A stretch of DNA of 64,000 nt, from NCBI GenBank assembly GCA_922989275.2, contig OV277857.1:81523321-81587320 (forward strand). Direction: 5' to 3'. Shown here in pieces: positions 34,490 through 45,665 of the stretch; the first letter of the stretch is position 1; the number at the start of each line of letters is the position of its first letter. This DNA comes from Gari tellinella. Lineage: Eukaryota > Mollusca > Bivalvia > Cardiida > Psammobiidae. The notes under the pieces were generated by a model. The model had not been told where the DNA came from. It did no database searches and saw only the letters and a list, made by a program, of their open reading frames with translations. The translations under genes were made by a program, and so were the position numbers.

Positions 34490-35812
34490 TCAGAGATGAT
34501 AGAAATACTGGATGGCTGTGCTATCATTTGGGTTATAAACAAGTCTAATCAAGGAACTGTAAATGGCTTCATGATGGATGTTATGAAGAGGGTGGCAAAC
34601 TATGACCCATTCAATCGCTACTCCAACTTCAGGATTAAAAGTTGAATGTGGGCAGCTCGAGCTGGTGACGAGGCCATACGACGACAAAAACTGCAGTTAC
34701 ATACTCCAATGCCGCTCCAGAAGGTTTTCCTTACAGCAACTGAGAATACGGTACAGGTCACAGTTCTGATGTGTCAGAGTTTGATCCAGAAAGCCGAATG
34801 GACATTGTCTGGCCATTACCTCTACTAACACTGTACTAGTATTTCAGGATGACATTGTCTTCCGCAAGAAAGATACCATGACCCGCCATGAAGAAGTGGG
34901 TGTAATTATCATACAGTAGATGGTTAAGGCAGCTGAAAGTGGCGTAAAAAGAATCAAACATTGTTTGTGAGGACATTGACGTTTTCGACCTCCTGCTGCA
35001 CTTCTACGCAAAGTTGAATCTGGCCTGTCGTTTAACCTTGGAAGGACCACATGCTTAACAAACTACTATAGACATTGCCGCAACTGCAAGTGAACATGAA
35101 CAGTTCATGTTCACTTGCAGTTGCGGCACAGAACACTTGTTTTCACATCTGCCAGTCGCCAATGTCCTCTCAGGCTGTGTCACTGTAGGTCAGTGCTTTA
35201 GAGTAGAAAAAGGCATTGTCATCAAAGTCCTAAAGATCGGTGTGGCACTGGACAAAGTGGGCGAATTATCTTATGCTATAGGCGACATCGTTTGAGAAGC
35301 GACAGGATTCATGGCTGCCTGTTACAGGGTCACAAGCTTGGTGACATCAAACATGTCTGAAGTTTAAAAGAGAAGTCTGGTTGCAAAGAATTGGTAGAAA
35401 ATATGTTACAAACACCCCACAGCTTAAGTCACTTTCACCTTCTATAGAGGCATTTAAAGAGAACGTAAAACGTTCAGACTGCCATTTGGAAATCAGCTTC
35501 CAAATCAGAACCTGCATCATTAGATCTTGTCGAGTTTGGGTGGAAACTTGATGACCGCACTAGATAATTTATACCAGTTGTATTGCAAGCAAACGTTACT
35601 ATTGCTCCACAGGAGGTGCTGGAAATGATAAGGTGTGGTTGTGCTACGTATACACTCTGTCCGACAGCAATGTGTCTGTGATATACGACTCGCTTGCCAT
35701 GCGCAATATTTTGTGGCTGCCACGGAAAAGCACCCTGCCAGAAAAAACACGTCCGACGGGTCGATGACAGTGACAATGTTGTTAAAAATGACTTGTTTGA
35801 GGACTGAATCAG
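34490..35812 (+). pseudogene. Decayed gene of an invertebrate FEN1/PIN-like, CxC-tailed family
   Basis: Plus-strand pieces in shifting frames keep a recognisable order: ILDGCAIIWVINKSNQGTVN (34498), then ARAGDEAIRRQKLQLHTPMP with QKVFLTATENTVQ (34652), EEVGVIIIQ-stop-MVKAAESG (34890), VCEDIDVFDLLLHFYAKLN (34966), ANVLSGCVTVGQCFRVEKGI (35160), VEFGWKLDDRTR-stop-F (35530), VLEMIRCGCATYTLCPTAMC and LPCAIFCGCHGKAPCQKKH (35620-35740). I recall this layout, with TGCDTV-like motif, KGTALKVLK-like stretch and C-terminal cysteine cluster, from large uncharacterised protein families common in molluscs and cnidarians; the nuclease-like fold is a tentative recollection. Several stops and frameshifts make it a pseudogene. 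Confidence 0.6.
35076..35128. repeat. Perfect 26-bp inverted repeat with 1-bp spacer
   Basis: TGCCGCAACTGCAAGTGAAC... at 35076-35101 is exactly complementary to 35103-35128, with a single A between. It interrupts the decayed gene between the HFYAKLN and the ATASEHEQFMF segments, and one arm looks like an inverted copy of the coding text. Confidence 0.93.
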
Positions 35813-35954
35813 TTCAGTAATGGCAATCTACATCATTATGAGTAAAAGGAATGATTTGTAACTTGGATGTACAGTGAAGTGGATTGTTGTCTATTTTGCA
35901 AAACATGTTGGTGTGATCAATACTGAAATGGTTTAATCTGCTTCTTTTCCCTAC

Positions 35955-36250
35955 CGGAGGTAGTAATCCAGTGGTAACGCGTTGGACTACGGTACCAGGG
36001 TTAGTGAGTTCGATCCCCCGCCGGACCAGCGGCCTGACTAGGGGATTTTTTCCGAATCCCCGATGATGTACAGGAATATGCTTGAGCAAGATATGTACCG
36101 CGAATAACTCCTCTCTACCCAGGGGTTAGAATAGGTACCTGCGAAGGGTCTGAACCGGTACTGCGGCTGCTTATTCGCCATATGTTAGCAGTGCTCAATA
36201 TTGTAGGCAAGATGGCTCAATGATCAGGGGAGTAAATGTACAGTCGGCTG
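35955..36250 (+). repeat. Second tRNA-derived SINE inside the TIR element
   Basis: The head CCAGTGGTAACGCGTTGGAC, an ACG anticodon position and GTGAGTTCGATCCCCCGCCG look like a tRNA-Arg-type progenitor with good A and B boxes. The body (CGAATCCCCGATGATGTACA, AATAGGTACCTGCGAAGG) is not tRNA. It lies just after the decayed gene. Confidence 0.65.
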
Positions 36251-36369
36251 AGCGGTCATTCGGACTGAAAGTAGACTTTAAATTGATACTTTATTTTACT
36301 TTTACAAACATGAGTACAGACGCCAGAATTATGTTAATGCATGTATCATAGTTCCTGAGGTATTGCCGA

Positions 36370-37070
36370 AAATGAGATTTTCAGTACTGGCTGACTAAAT
36401 ATGCCTATTCAGAAAAACTATTTGTGTGATCTTTAGTGAAATGGCTTTAACTGATTATTTACCCCTAAAACATGTGTTTATACGCCAGAATTACTTTGAT
36501 AGGATGTGTCGTAGATGCTGATATATTGACGAAAACAAGATTTTCGGTAATGGCTGCCGAAATATGGATATTCATCACAACCTTATAAATATATGTGTGG
36601 GATCAATACTAAAATGGTTTTATCTGATTTTCTACCCTTCAAAATATGGGGATAAACACCCAAATTATTCTGAAACCATATGTAGTTACTGTGATATTGA
36701 CGAAAACGATATTTTCAGTAATGGCTGCCTTAATATGCCCATTCAGCACAAAGTATTGGTGTGACCTTTACTAAAATGGTTTAATCATATTCTTTACCCC
36801 TCAAAACATGGAGATAGACACCAACATGATTTTGATACCATGCACAGGTACTGAGATATTGACGAAAACGAGATTTTCAGTAATGGCTGCCTAAATATGC
36901 CGATTCAGCACAAAATATCACTGTAATCTTTACTAAAATGGCTTTATCTGATTATTTACCCCTCAAAACATTGGGATAAACACCAAAATTATGTTGATAC
37001 CATGCATAGTTTCTGAGATATTGACGAAAACAAGATTTTCAGTAATGGCGGCCTTAATTTGCATATTGTG
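36370..37070 (-). repeat. Right subterminal direct repeats (about 165 bp x 5)
   Basis: Inverse of the left set: ACGAAAACRAGATTTTCAGTAATGG occurs near 36370 (variant), 36533, 36703, 36864 and 37027. Units differ by several percent, more than the palindrome arms differ from each other. Confidence 0.85.
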
Positions 37071-37453
37071 CGGATTGCCCAATGATGCCAGAGTGGCATC
37101 ATTCAGATTCTTAAAGAGCACACCTCAGAGGTATAGAAACAGCAAAAAAACTTTGTACGGACGGCAAAACACGCTTATCGGTCTCTGCCACCGGACTATA
37201 TGTGTCTTAAAGACAAAGCTATTCAAGGCTCTAGTTTTAAATTCCACTTGGTAGACTAGTTTTGTTTCTCATGTGTAAGAATAAATTCGCGGGTTTCCAA
37301 AAATCCGAAGAGCCGCCCACCGAAATAGAGCCCTTTTATTGGCAGACAAACTGGCGCGATATGTAAATTTTGTTGAACGGTATAGCGAAAACTAGGGTGA
37401 ACGATAACTGCCATACACCGTCCAACGCGCCATATTCGAGGCAACGGTAAATC

Positions 37454-37554
37454 AGTTATAGTTCATTTGTTTGAAAATTATGCAACATAACCTGTTCGCT
37501 CCCTACGGTCGCTCCAGGTTATATTGCATAATTTTCAAAAAATGAACTATAACT
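37454..37554. repeat. 101-bp hairpin, present three times
   Basis: AGTTATAGTTCATTTG ... GCAACATAACCTG|loop TTCGCTCCCTACGGTCGCTC|CAGGTTATATTGC ... ATGAACTATAACT. Other copies: 38544-38644 (right arm) and 48850-48951 (third copy). Confidence 0.85.
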
Positions 37555-37705
37555 AATACATATATATTAAACAAGAAATAGAAATGAAAATATTATGTAT
37601 CTAGAGGGAAGCACAATTCACTTATAAATACTACTCATCGGTTGACTAATCGGTTGACTCAATAATTGAAAGATCATTGAAATAGAACATGACATTCGAT
37701 CTACA

Positions 37706-38392
37706 GTCGAACCTCCATATTTCGAACTCGCTTAACTCGAAATATCCGATATTTCGAAACATTTCCCTTATTTCAAGCTCGGTTTAGACGAACATATCCG
37801 TGTTCCAAAGTTAAAACGTGTGTGTGTTTAAGTTTTAACCTATCAAATCTGGTCCATTTCTCACTATAGTGGATCGACATTGTAGGACACGTTTACTCAT
37901 TACAAGTATACTGTGTGTAAAAGACGCATATTATTTCCATATCAAACAGTTAGAGTATCTGACACTAAGGTTCAATGAGTTAAGTCTATCAGTGATAAAC
38001 TCTGAGTGTTTACTGACTTTGAATGTCATGAAACTAATCGTCCAGTAGCAGAAAAACAGCCTTTACATTTTGTGCAAATAAGATTGATATATACGTAGCT
38101 TGTCAATAGAATATTTTATCATCATTTGAATTTTAACTCCAGGGCTGCCATAAGTTGACATGATAAATCCTAAGATTTCCAAAGTTGCATTTTTCAAGTG
38201 CGACTTTACGAATCGTACCTTTACCCCATAGCCTGTTTCTTGTTTTATTGACAAGCGACTTCTTAAAGCAGGCTGTAAGTAAAGCAGAATGTGCCTTAAG
38301 GCACATTCTGCTTTACTTTCAGCCTTCTTTAAGCTACCATATACTGGAAAAAAATCCGGAAATTTAGGAAAAATGCGGGAAAATGGCAGCCC
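37706..38392 (+). repeat. Palindrome spacer (single-copy loop)
   Basis: 687 bp between the arms. It contains the 5' half of a family D MITE (37704-37838), and a family C hairpin (38256-38336: TTAAAGCAGGCTGTAAGTAA ... GCAGAATGTGCC|TTAA|GGCACATTCTGC). It recurs once, in direct orientation, at about 49103-49790, so the third copy preserves the loop. Confidence 0.85.
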
Positions 38393-40966
38393 TGTAGATC
38401 GAATGTCATGTTCTATTTCAATGATCTTTCAATTATTGAGTCAACCGATTAGTCAACCGATGAGTAGTATTTATAAGTGAATTGTGCTTCCCTCTAGATA
38501 CATAATATTTTCATTTCTATTTCTTGTTTAATATATATGTATTAGTTATAGTTCATTTTTTGAAAATTATGCAATATAACCTGGAGCGACCGTAGGGAGC
38601 GAACAGGTTATGTTGCATAATTTTCAAACAAATGAACTATAACTGATTTACCGTTGCCTCGAATATGGCGCGTTGGACGGTGTATGGCAGTTATCGTTCA
38701 CCCTAGTTTTCGCTATACCGTTCAACAAAATTTACATATCGCGCCAGTTTGTCTGCCAATAAAAGGGCTCTATTTCGATGGGCGGCTCTTCGGATTTTTG
38801 GAAACCCGCGAATAAATTCTTACACATGAGAAACAAAACTAGTCTACCAAGTGGAATTTAAAACTAGAGCCTTGAATAGCTTTGTCTTTAAGACACATAT
38901 GATGACCACCTTCACCCCCCCCCCCCCCCCGGCTTGCTGTAATTTTGTGAAAAATTAAAGCAAATCAAAATCCTGTGCACATGCACATCTATGGTAGATC
39001 TGTATGTGCAAACACACTGCCACATTATAAGGTTGTAGCTTGAAAACTGTATAGGAAAAGTTAGCCGGTTCAAGATCACATGTTAGATGACATCGATCTG
39101 GACTGCGCTGTTAAATAAAAGTAATGCCTGTGCCCTGTGGCTCCGAAGGCGTTAAAGACGAGTGACTTTTTAACGCAAGCAGAAAACGCATATGAAAGCT
39201 TTCTGTAAATTGCTATTCTAATGCATTGACGAATAGCCACCTTAGTTTCGTATATTGTTGAGAATAAACCCACTCCTTTTCTGATGGCCGCTTTCGAAAC
39301 CTGTGTATAGCTATTACACAAAAGAAGATACAGGTGGCTGTTTAACCCTTTCAATTTCAACACTTATAATACAAACAATTCCAATTTCTCAATCAGTCGA
39401 GTCCATTTTTTTGTAATAGAATTTCTATGATGTGGTTCTACAATGCTTTCGCATAACAAGTTTACCATTAACTGGTACATTGTAAATGACGAGTGTACTC
39501 CTCGCCTATAGGGTTCAGGACAAAAGTAATACACAAAGGTCAGTTGTGAGCCTTCTGTATTAATTTGATTATGCATTAACTAGTCGCCTATCTATAGAGT
39601 TCTTTAACATAATGAGTTTTGGCTGGACCATTTTTATATTTTTCTAAACATAAGTCGAGTGTCTTGTGATTATCTGCATGACATGTGAATCTTTTAAGTA
39701 CATATTATTGAATCCCAAAATCCTTGACCATGTTTAAGAATTATTAAAATTTTGATTGATATTACTTGATGAGCTGTATGTTTGATACATGCTGGTCTAA
39801 TGTCCTATCAAATGTAAGGGAAACAACTTTTTGTTCTATTAACAAAAACTCTATCCTACAAAATTCGCTCCGGGTGTTCTTTTCCATGTATAAATTGACA
39901 TTTGTTTTGGTTAATACCTCTCTAAATATCTGCAATACTGTATTGAGAGATGAGTTTTGTGAGTAATTTGATTGGCGTATGTCTTTTTAATGCTTGTGTT
40001 GGTTTTGTAACGGTGTTTTCTATATAATACATATACTTCGTTCATGTCTCCCGCTAAAGGTTTTAAATCGAGGCTCCTTTGGTCCAAAAGATCAATGATG
40101 TTTTGAAAAAACAAACCGTGTCGACTTTTTTTTTATTAATATTTGCATAAACTTGAATAATATGTATTATGTCCATTATGTAATACATTTAAAAGAAGAC
40201 ACCAGCTATCTTAATCTACGTAAAAATCTTTAATTTCATATTATATGTGTTTGTTAATTAATGTAGAGAAGGGGACCGCCTTTTAAACGTCGTACGATAA
40301 AAACGGTCGTAAGTCAAAACTTTGAAATACATCTAGATCTAGTATCTGGTTTCTCCATCTGATCCTGTCTTGTGACATTTCGTTGAAATTGTCTTTTCAA
40401 GGCGATTCCAAAGAGGTGTTACAAGAAAGGATTAGGTGGAGAAATAAATAATAATTGGGAAGTTTAGAATATGACTTACGACGTTTCGTAAAACGGGTCC
40501 CAGCTCCTGATAGCTGCTATCGTTATCTGTCATGTGAAAAGTTAAGGGTTATCTCCCCTAGTCCGTAACTAGTTCCTCTTCAGCTAAAAGCATTTTAACT
40601 TGTTATATATTATGTATGTCAATCGAATACTATGGAAGGTGAACCCTTTCGGACTCAGCAAAATGGTTTATTGTATACGTTACTATTATAGTTCCTTATT
40701 TGTTAAGGACAACTGTATATACATGAAATACACTCGCCGAGGTACCCATAACCCAAAGGATACCCAATAACCTGTTATTGTTCCCAATGAAACCTAACTA
40801 ATGTTAATGTATTTGTATCCTATAAACGTTGACGACGTTGAACTTTGCAACAATACAAATGTAAACTTTACATATTGCACGAGACGCTTGCCAGTCGTTT
40901 ATTGGGTTTAGAAACAAAAATACAAGAAAAGTTTTGAAGGTATCAAATGAAAGGACACTATAAGAT

Positions 40967-43525
40967 GTGAGAAATATGAGGAATCCCTCAAATCGTTGTT
41001 TTTCTAAGCTTTACACATTTTTGGAACTGAATATATATATAAACGACAATTCAATTATTATTAAAGAAGCAGATAAGGGTGGAGGTATTGTAATTATGAA
41101 CGTTGAATTTTACAAAAATAAAATACTGGATATGCTATCGGATAAAGACTTTTATAACAAAACAAATGAGCAATGCTCTACTAAAACCTTTAAGAAAATT
41201 AAAGACTTATTTGAACTCAATGTTAATCTCACAGCAAAGGAAATGGACTACTTAATTAAATTTGAAGCTAAAGCAAGTCAGTTCTATGACTTCCGAAAAT
41301 TCACAAAAGTCAACAAATTAAGGAAGGTTGCAAAAATATAAACACAGATTACGTTGAAATTACTAATCCAAGTGATTTAAAATTTAGACCAATTGTTGCA
41401 GGCCCAGTGTGTGAAACACATAGACTAAGTAATCTAGTGGACAGTTTACTTAAGCCATACGTTACGCATGTTAAAAGCTATGTTAGAGATGACCTAGACT
41501 TTCTAAATCATATCCCATCAAATATAGATCCTAAATCATGTCTTGTATCATTTGATGTTACGAGCCTCTATACCAATATCTCACACGACCTAGGTCTGCA
41601 AGCAATTGAATGTTGGTTAGACAAGCACCCAGAACTAATACACATCCGTTTTAGCGAGGACTTTATTTTGGCATCAATTAAAACAATTCTAGAAAATAAT
41701 AATTTCTCATTTAACAATCAGTACTATACTCAAATTAAAGGAACATCAATGGGAACTAAATTTGCCCCAACTTATGCAACGCTTGTACTTGGCTATCTAG
41801 AAGAACTTTTATATGAAAAATTAGAACTAAAATTTGATAACAAACTTGCAGCTCATATTAAATAACACTGGAAAAGATATCTCGACGACTGTTTTTCAAT
41901 TTGGAATGATACACTTGACAAATTAAATGAGTTTCATGAAATTCTTAATAATATTCACCCTGACATCAAATTTACCATAGAATATGATGAAAATCAATTA
42001 TCCTTTTTAGACATTTTACTCTACAAAAAGTATGACAAATTAGAAACAGACATTTATTTTAAAGATACTGATTCAAAACAATATTTAGATTTTAAATCAT
42101 GTCATCCAAAACACACAAAAATAGCCATCCCATACAACTTAGCTAGAAGAATATGTACAATAGTTTCTAAAAGAACTTTCGGAATCGCTCTCAAAAAGAA
42201 ACTATCCTAAAACAGTAGTACAAACAGGAATTACTAAGGCTATAAACATACCAAGAAACACACTGTTAAATGTTCAAAGTAAACAAAACGAAGACATTCA
42301 ACCTTTAACCCTAAAAATCCAGAAATATTCAACGAAATGCGAAATTACCTCCCAATACTGTATAGCGACGAGGTCATGTCAAAGTCATTAGAAAACTCTA
42401 GATTCATAAAAGTAAGAGACAGATGCCAAACCTCAAAAAAATCATTAACGCGAGCAAGATTTGACGATACAATACAAGACACAAACACAAGATATAATGT
42501 AACGCGTTGCAATACACCAAGATGCGGTTTGTGCAAATATCTCATAGAGGGTTCAAATTTTGATTTTAAAGGGAAAAAATTCTATGTAAGACAAAATATG
42601 TCCTGTGAGGTTTCAAACGTTAATAATAACATAACAGACGGCGTAAGCGTTGAATAACACCCGTTGTTAAATGTCATATATAACTAGTTATATAACTATG
42701 CAAATGAGGTACGCCACGACGTCGTTTACTTGTGACGTCGTTAAAATGCGTTCTATGCGCGTTCGATTTCCAACGTCTTCATTCCATCATGTAGATTCAA
42801 TTTATAGATTTTTGGTGTAATTAATTAATATTAGATCTACATGAAAGTGTTTATTAATACATATAACAACATAAGCATTATGCTAGTGAACGGGGTTAAT
42901 TTGGAACAACTTTTTTCCTGTATAGATCTACTTATATCGCGCTTAGCATTCACTTGACCTCAAAGGCTGCGATAAATAACATTTCTAGGTTTTGTTATAA
43001 AAAGAATATAACATTCGTGTTAATAATTTATTGGATTTATCAAAGTCGTTGGTTTAGAAAACGATAAAAACTCGGCAAAGCCTCGTTTTTATCGTTTTCT
43101 AAAAGACTCGTTTAATAAATCCAATAAATTATCAACACTCATGTAATATCCTATATATATATACAATGATTTGTAATGGGTGCAACAAATATTGCATAGG
43201 TCAAACAGGCGACAAGTTACGCAACAGACGTACTGTTCATGCCCAACAAATACGCGACCCGGCAACAAGACAGCTGCCCCTAAGCGCACACATAGACATG
43301 TGTTGCTCAACCGACCCAAACTTTTCTATATTTCCATTTTACAAAATGAACACAGACAGTACGTCGACTAGGTTAATAAAAGAAACGTACATTATTATAT
43401 GCCTTCGAGTGATATCGAGCGTTTCCGCGTGTATTTGCAGAGTAAAATACAAGAGTCTGTATCAGCCACCTTGTATCAGCCACTTTGTATTTTACGCTGA
43501 CCTCACTTTCGATTTGACGTGACGT
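40967..43525 (+). pseudogene. Penelope-like retroelement, right copy (RT + GIY-YIG), dead
   Basis: Plus-strand pieces: 40967-41341 (N-terminal; frameshift near 41330), 41332-41865 (reverse transcriptase with FDVTSLYTN as motif A and KGTSMGTKFAPTYA as motif B), TAA at 41863-41865, then the same frame continues HWKRYLDDCFSIW (motif C YLDD) to a stop near 42210. Then comes YPKTVVQTGITKAINIPRN in another frame, the linker at about 42310-42620 (EMRNYLPILYSDEV ... RQNMSCEVSNV), and GIY-YIG at 43166-43522. The element cannot make a full protein. Differences from the left copy are few (for example DSLLK for DILLK, KSYVRD for KSQVRD). Confidence 0.88.
42622..43160 (+). mobile_element. Insertion splitting the Penelope linker and endonuclease (right copy)
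   Basis: Mirror of 28344-28882. It includes AT-rich DNA with a TAACACCCGTTGTTA palindrome at its left and the strong hairpin 43006-43148 at its right. Same position in both copies, so it inserted before the palindrome formed. Confidence 0.6.
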
Positions 43526-43671
43526 CATTTACGTACATGTACGAGTGCCGCGTTATTCTTTGTGACATACAAAAAATCTTGTTCTGCTTCAAATAACTAA
43601 TAATTTTTGGATATGAAATGATTTAAACAACTATTTAGTTGTTTCTGGTTTGTATTCAAGGCATATAATAA

Positions 43672-43843
43672 ACACATCACCAGTTGGCAGTGCGCAACAG
43701 AGTGTTGCATTTAGCTCTCGACGTTTTTGGCGGAAACAACCGATCAGACTCGCGCCAAGGCGCTCGTCAGAACGGCTATTTCCGCCAAAAACGTCTCGAG
43801 CTAAATACATCACTCTGTATCGCGCTGTCAACTGGTAATGTGT
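43672..43843. repeat. 172-bp hairpin (right arm copy)
   Basis: Mirror of 27661-27832 with a one-base difference in the loop side (GGAAACAACCGATC against the complement of GATCGGTAGTTTCC). Confidence 0.75.
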
Positions 43844-44360
43844 ATTTATAAAATGTTTTTAACCAGATTTAAATACAGGCGCTTAATAAGTTTTCCTTCC
43901 AAAATTACACTTGAAATTAAAAGAAATAATACGACGTCGCGTCATGACGTCACACTGACGTATTGGTTGGGACGACGTTACGCGACGTCGTTACCACGAT
44001 ACCGTATAACACTGAAGAGCCGTAATGGCGAAACATGTTTGTTTATCACATTAAAACTTACATATCAAGGCATGTGAAGTCATTTATTTAATTTTTCCTA
44101 TATATACACACACACATTCTAAATAAAATGCTGAGGAAAATACATTCGATAAATTCATGCAGCGTGTTTGTCTTTTAAAACTGCACTTCCTATATCTCTT
44201 TTTCTGACACTTATACTAAAACCAAGTCACACCATGGCAATACCGGGCCTTTAGCGCTCATTGGCCCTTCTAAGGTTATATTGACACTCGTGTCAAGTAT
44301 TAACCTTAGTCGGGCCAATATCCACTTAAGGCCCACACGTTGTCGTTTAGAAACTGTATA

Positions 44361-45014
44361 AGAATACGGCAAAGTTGACACCAGAATGGTAAGTCTCTAG
44401 TAAGGTTTTACCTTTAGCTCGCTAGTTTATCGTCTGCTACAGTTATGATATGCATTTGTTCTAAATTAGTCCTTTACGACATAGAGTCAGATCATCAAAT
44501 AGTTTGGTTCCAGGTTTTTACACTCATTCATGTTCATTCATGTAATAGTTATAGGCTATAATTCTGTAGTCATGTAGAGCAAATTCGGATAATATCGACA
44601 CATTAAGCAACTTTAGTAGATAGTCTTTTATAATTCGAATTATGAACTATCATTTACTAATTGTATGTGTTACATGTATTTGATTTGTATTTATTGTTTG
44701 TACATGAATGAAGGTTAAATAAACAAATAACGAATATTACCATAAAGCCTAACTCACTCAAATTACTATTTACAATCATATCGATTTTAGGAGCGAGTGT
44801 AGCATTATAATTAACGTTTTTCAATTAGCGTTTTAAACATAAACTTGGGGAACCTTGAATTCAATTAAATATAGGTGACTACTTACTTCATGACAAAAAT
44901 AAAGCAGTAATCTCCTAAAGTAGCTTTATACTTAATCATGTATCCCACACGTGACTGCTTTTTGGGCACGTATTGTTTTGCTCCTTGAGTCCGCCTGTCT
45001 GTCTGTCAGTCTTT
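44361..45014 (+). repeat. Direct repeat DR1
   Basis: Starts AGAATACGGCAAAGTTGACA at the exact base where the palindrome ends. Repeated at 51627-52300 in the same orientation, with two small indels (an 11-bp TTTGTCTGCAG and a 7-bp ACATGTA-like difference). Contains an eroded family C-like core near 44905-44935. No gene. Confidence 0.9.
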
Positions 45015-45016
45015 TG

Positions 45017-45265
45017 TTTACCCTTTCACTCTCAATGACGCTTTAAAGTGCGTTTTCAAACAGTTTGGATCCTGATCAGACGCCGCGTTACGCGGCGTCT
45101 GATCAGGATCCAAACTGTTTGACACTCGTATCGATATGTTTTGAGTTATTCAACATTGAAACTTACTTTAAAACCATCTTGCAAACGACATTATTGAAGC
45201 AGACGACAATGAAACGGTGAAGGGGGTAAAAATCTGACGAAAACGTTGGGTGTGAAAGAGTTAAA
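45017..45265 (+). mobile_element. Family A MITE with perfect core
   Basis: TTTACCCTTTCACTCTCAATG ... GTGTGAAAGAGTTAA. The core is a perfect palindrome, GGATCCTGATCAGACGCCGC|GTTACGCGGCG.... Its left terminus coincides with the outer end of the second inverted repeat. Confidence 0.85.
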
Positions 45266-45665
45266 AAGCCATATGCTCTAGTTCCTCAAAAGGATGTTTT
45301 GGCATTTGACTGATAAAAGATGGACAAGAATAACAAATGATTTGAAAACTATACATATATTTGATTAGAACATGCATAAATCCACCTGTTCACTAACCTG
45401 GAGCTAACCCCAGATTATGTTCACCAGCAAGTTTATTCAAAATTTCATCTGCTAATCCAAAATTAAAATTTTGTCTGCCAATCCAAAATTTACAAACAGT
45501 TTGGATCCAGATCAGACGCCTTTGTGTTCAGGTTCTCATGCTTTAACTGATATTAGGTTTAAATATTTAGAAAATAGTGCAGACGATAAATGTGAAGCAG
45601 ACGGTATAGTGTCAGGCGAAGGGTAAATAGCCGAAACTTGGTATTTCAAAGGACTCAAAAGCATA

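Larger units (their letters stand above)
32606..37198 (+). mobile_element. 4.6-kb TIR (foldback-like) DNA transposon
   Basis: The ends TAGTCCGGTTGCC and GGC/CACCGGACTA (inverse) open long inverted repeats of about 750-850 bp (GATAAGTGTGTTTTGCCGTC and its complement near 37165), each made largely of direct sub-repeats of about 160-165 bp. Flanks are CATCA-TAT|element|TAT-GTGTC. The two other copies of the host sequence read CATCATATGTGTC without insertion, so a 3-bp TAT target duplication is supported. Inside are two SINEs and a decayed multi-domain gene (34490-35812); no transposase was recognised. Superfamily unresolved: long TIRs with tandem sub-repeats recall Foldback or Mutator-type elements, while a 3-bp TSD is unlike Mutator (8-9 bp). 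Confidence 0.85.
27144..37705 (+). repeat. Left arm of giant palindrome (interrupted)
   Basis: The reverse complement of 38393-44360. It starts TATACAGTTTCTAAACGAC and ends GACATTCGATCTACA. Without the 4593-bp insertion at 32606-37198 plus its 3-bp TAT repeat, the arm is about 5.97 kb. From 27144 to beyond 31233 the arms are collinear with no net indel (coordinates x and 71504 minus x match), and only occasional substitutions are visible. It contains a minus-strand Penelope-like element, a family B MITE and several hairpins. Confidence 0.93.
38393..44360 (-). repeat. Right arm of giant palindrome (uninterrupted)
   Basis: 5968 bp, the inverted copy of 27144-32605 plus 37199-37705. It starts TGTAGATCGAATGTC and ends GTCGTTTAGAAACTGTATA. 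It carries an unoccupied target site (CATATGATG, complement of CATCATATG) near 38895-38903 where the left arm has the 4.6-kb element, and a C tract of 16 (38915-38930) against G9 on the left. Family B copy at 40271-40501 and pLTR at 40674-40963 are mirror images of those on the left. Confidence 0.93.

Noticed and set aside
27144..44360. Viral genome with inverted terminal repeats
   Set aside because: Contents are a Penelope-like retroelement, MITEs and host-type repeats; no viral structural or replication genes are present.
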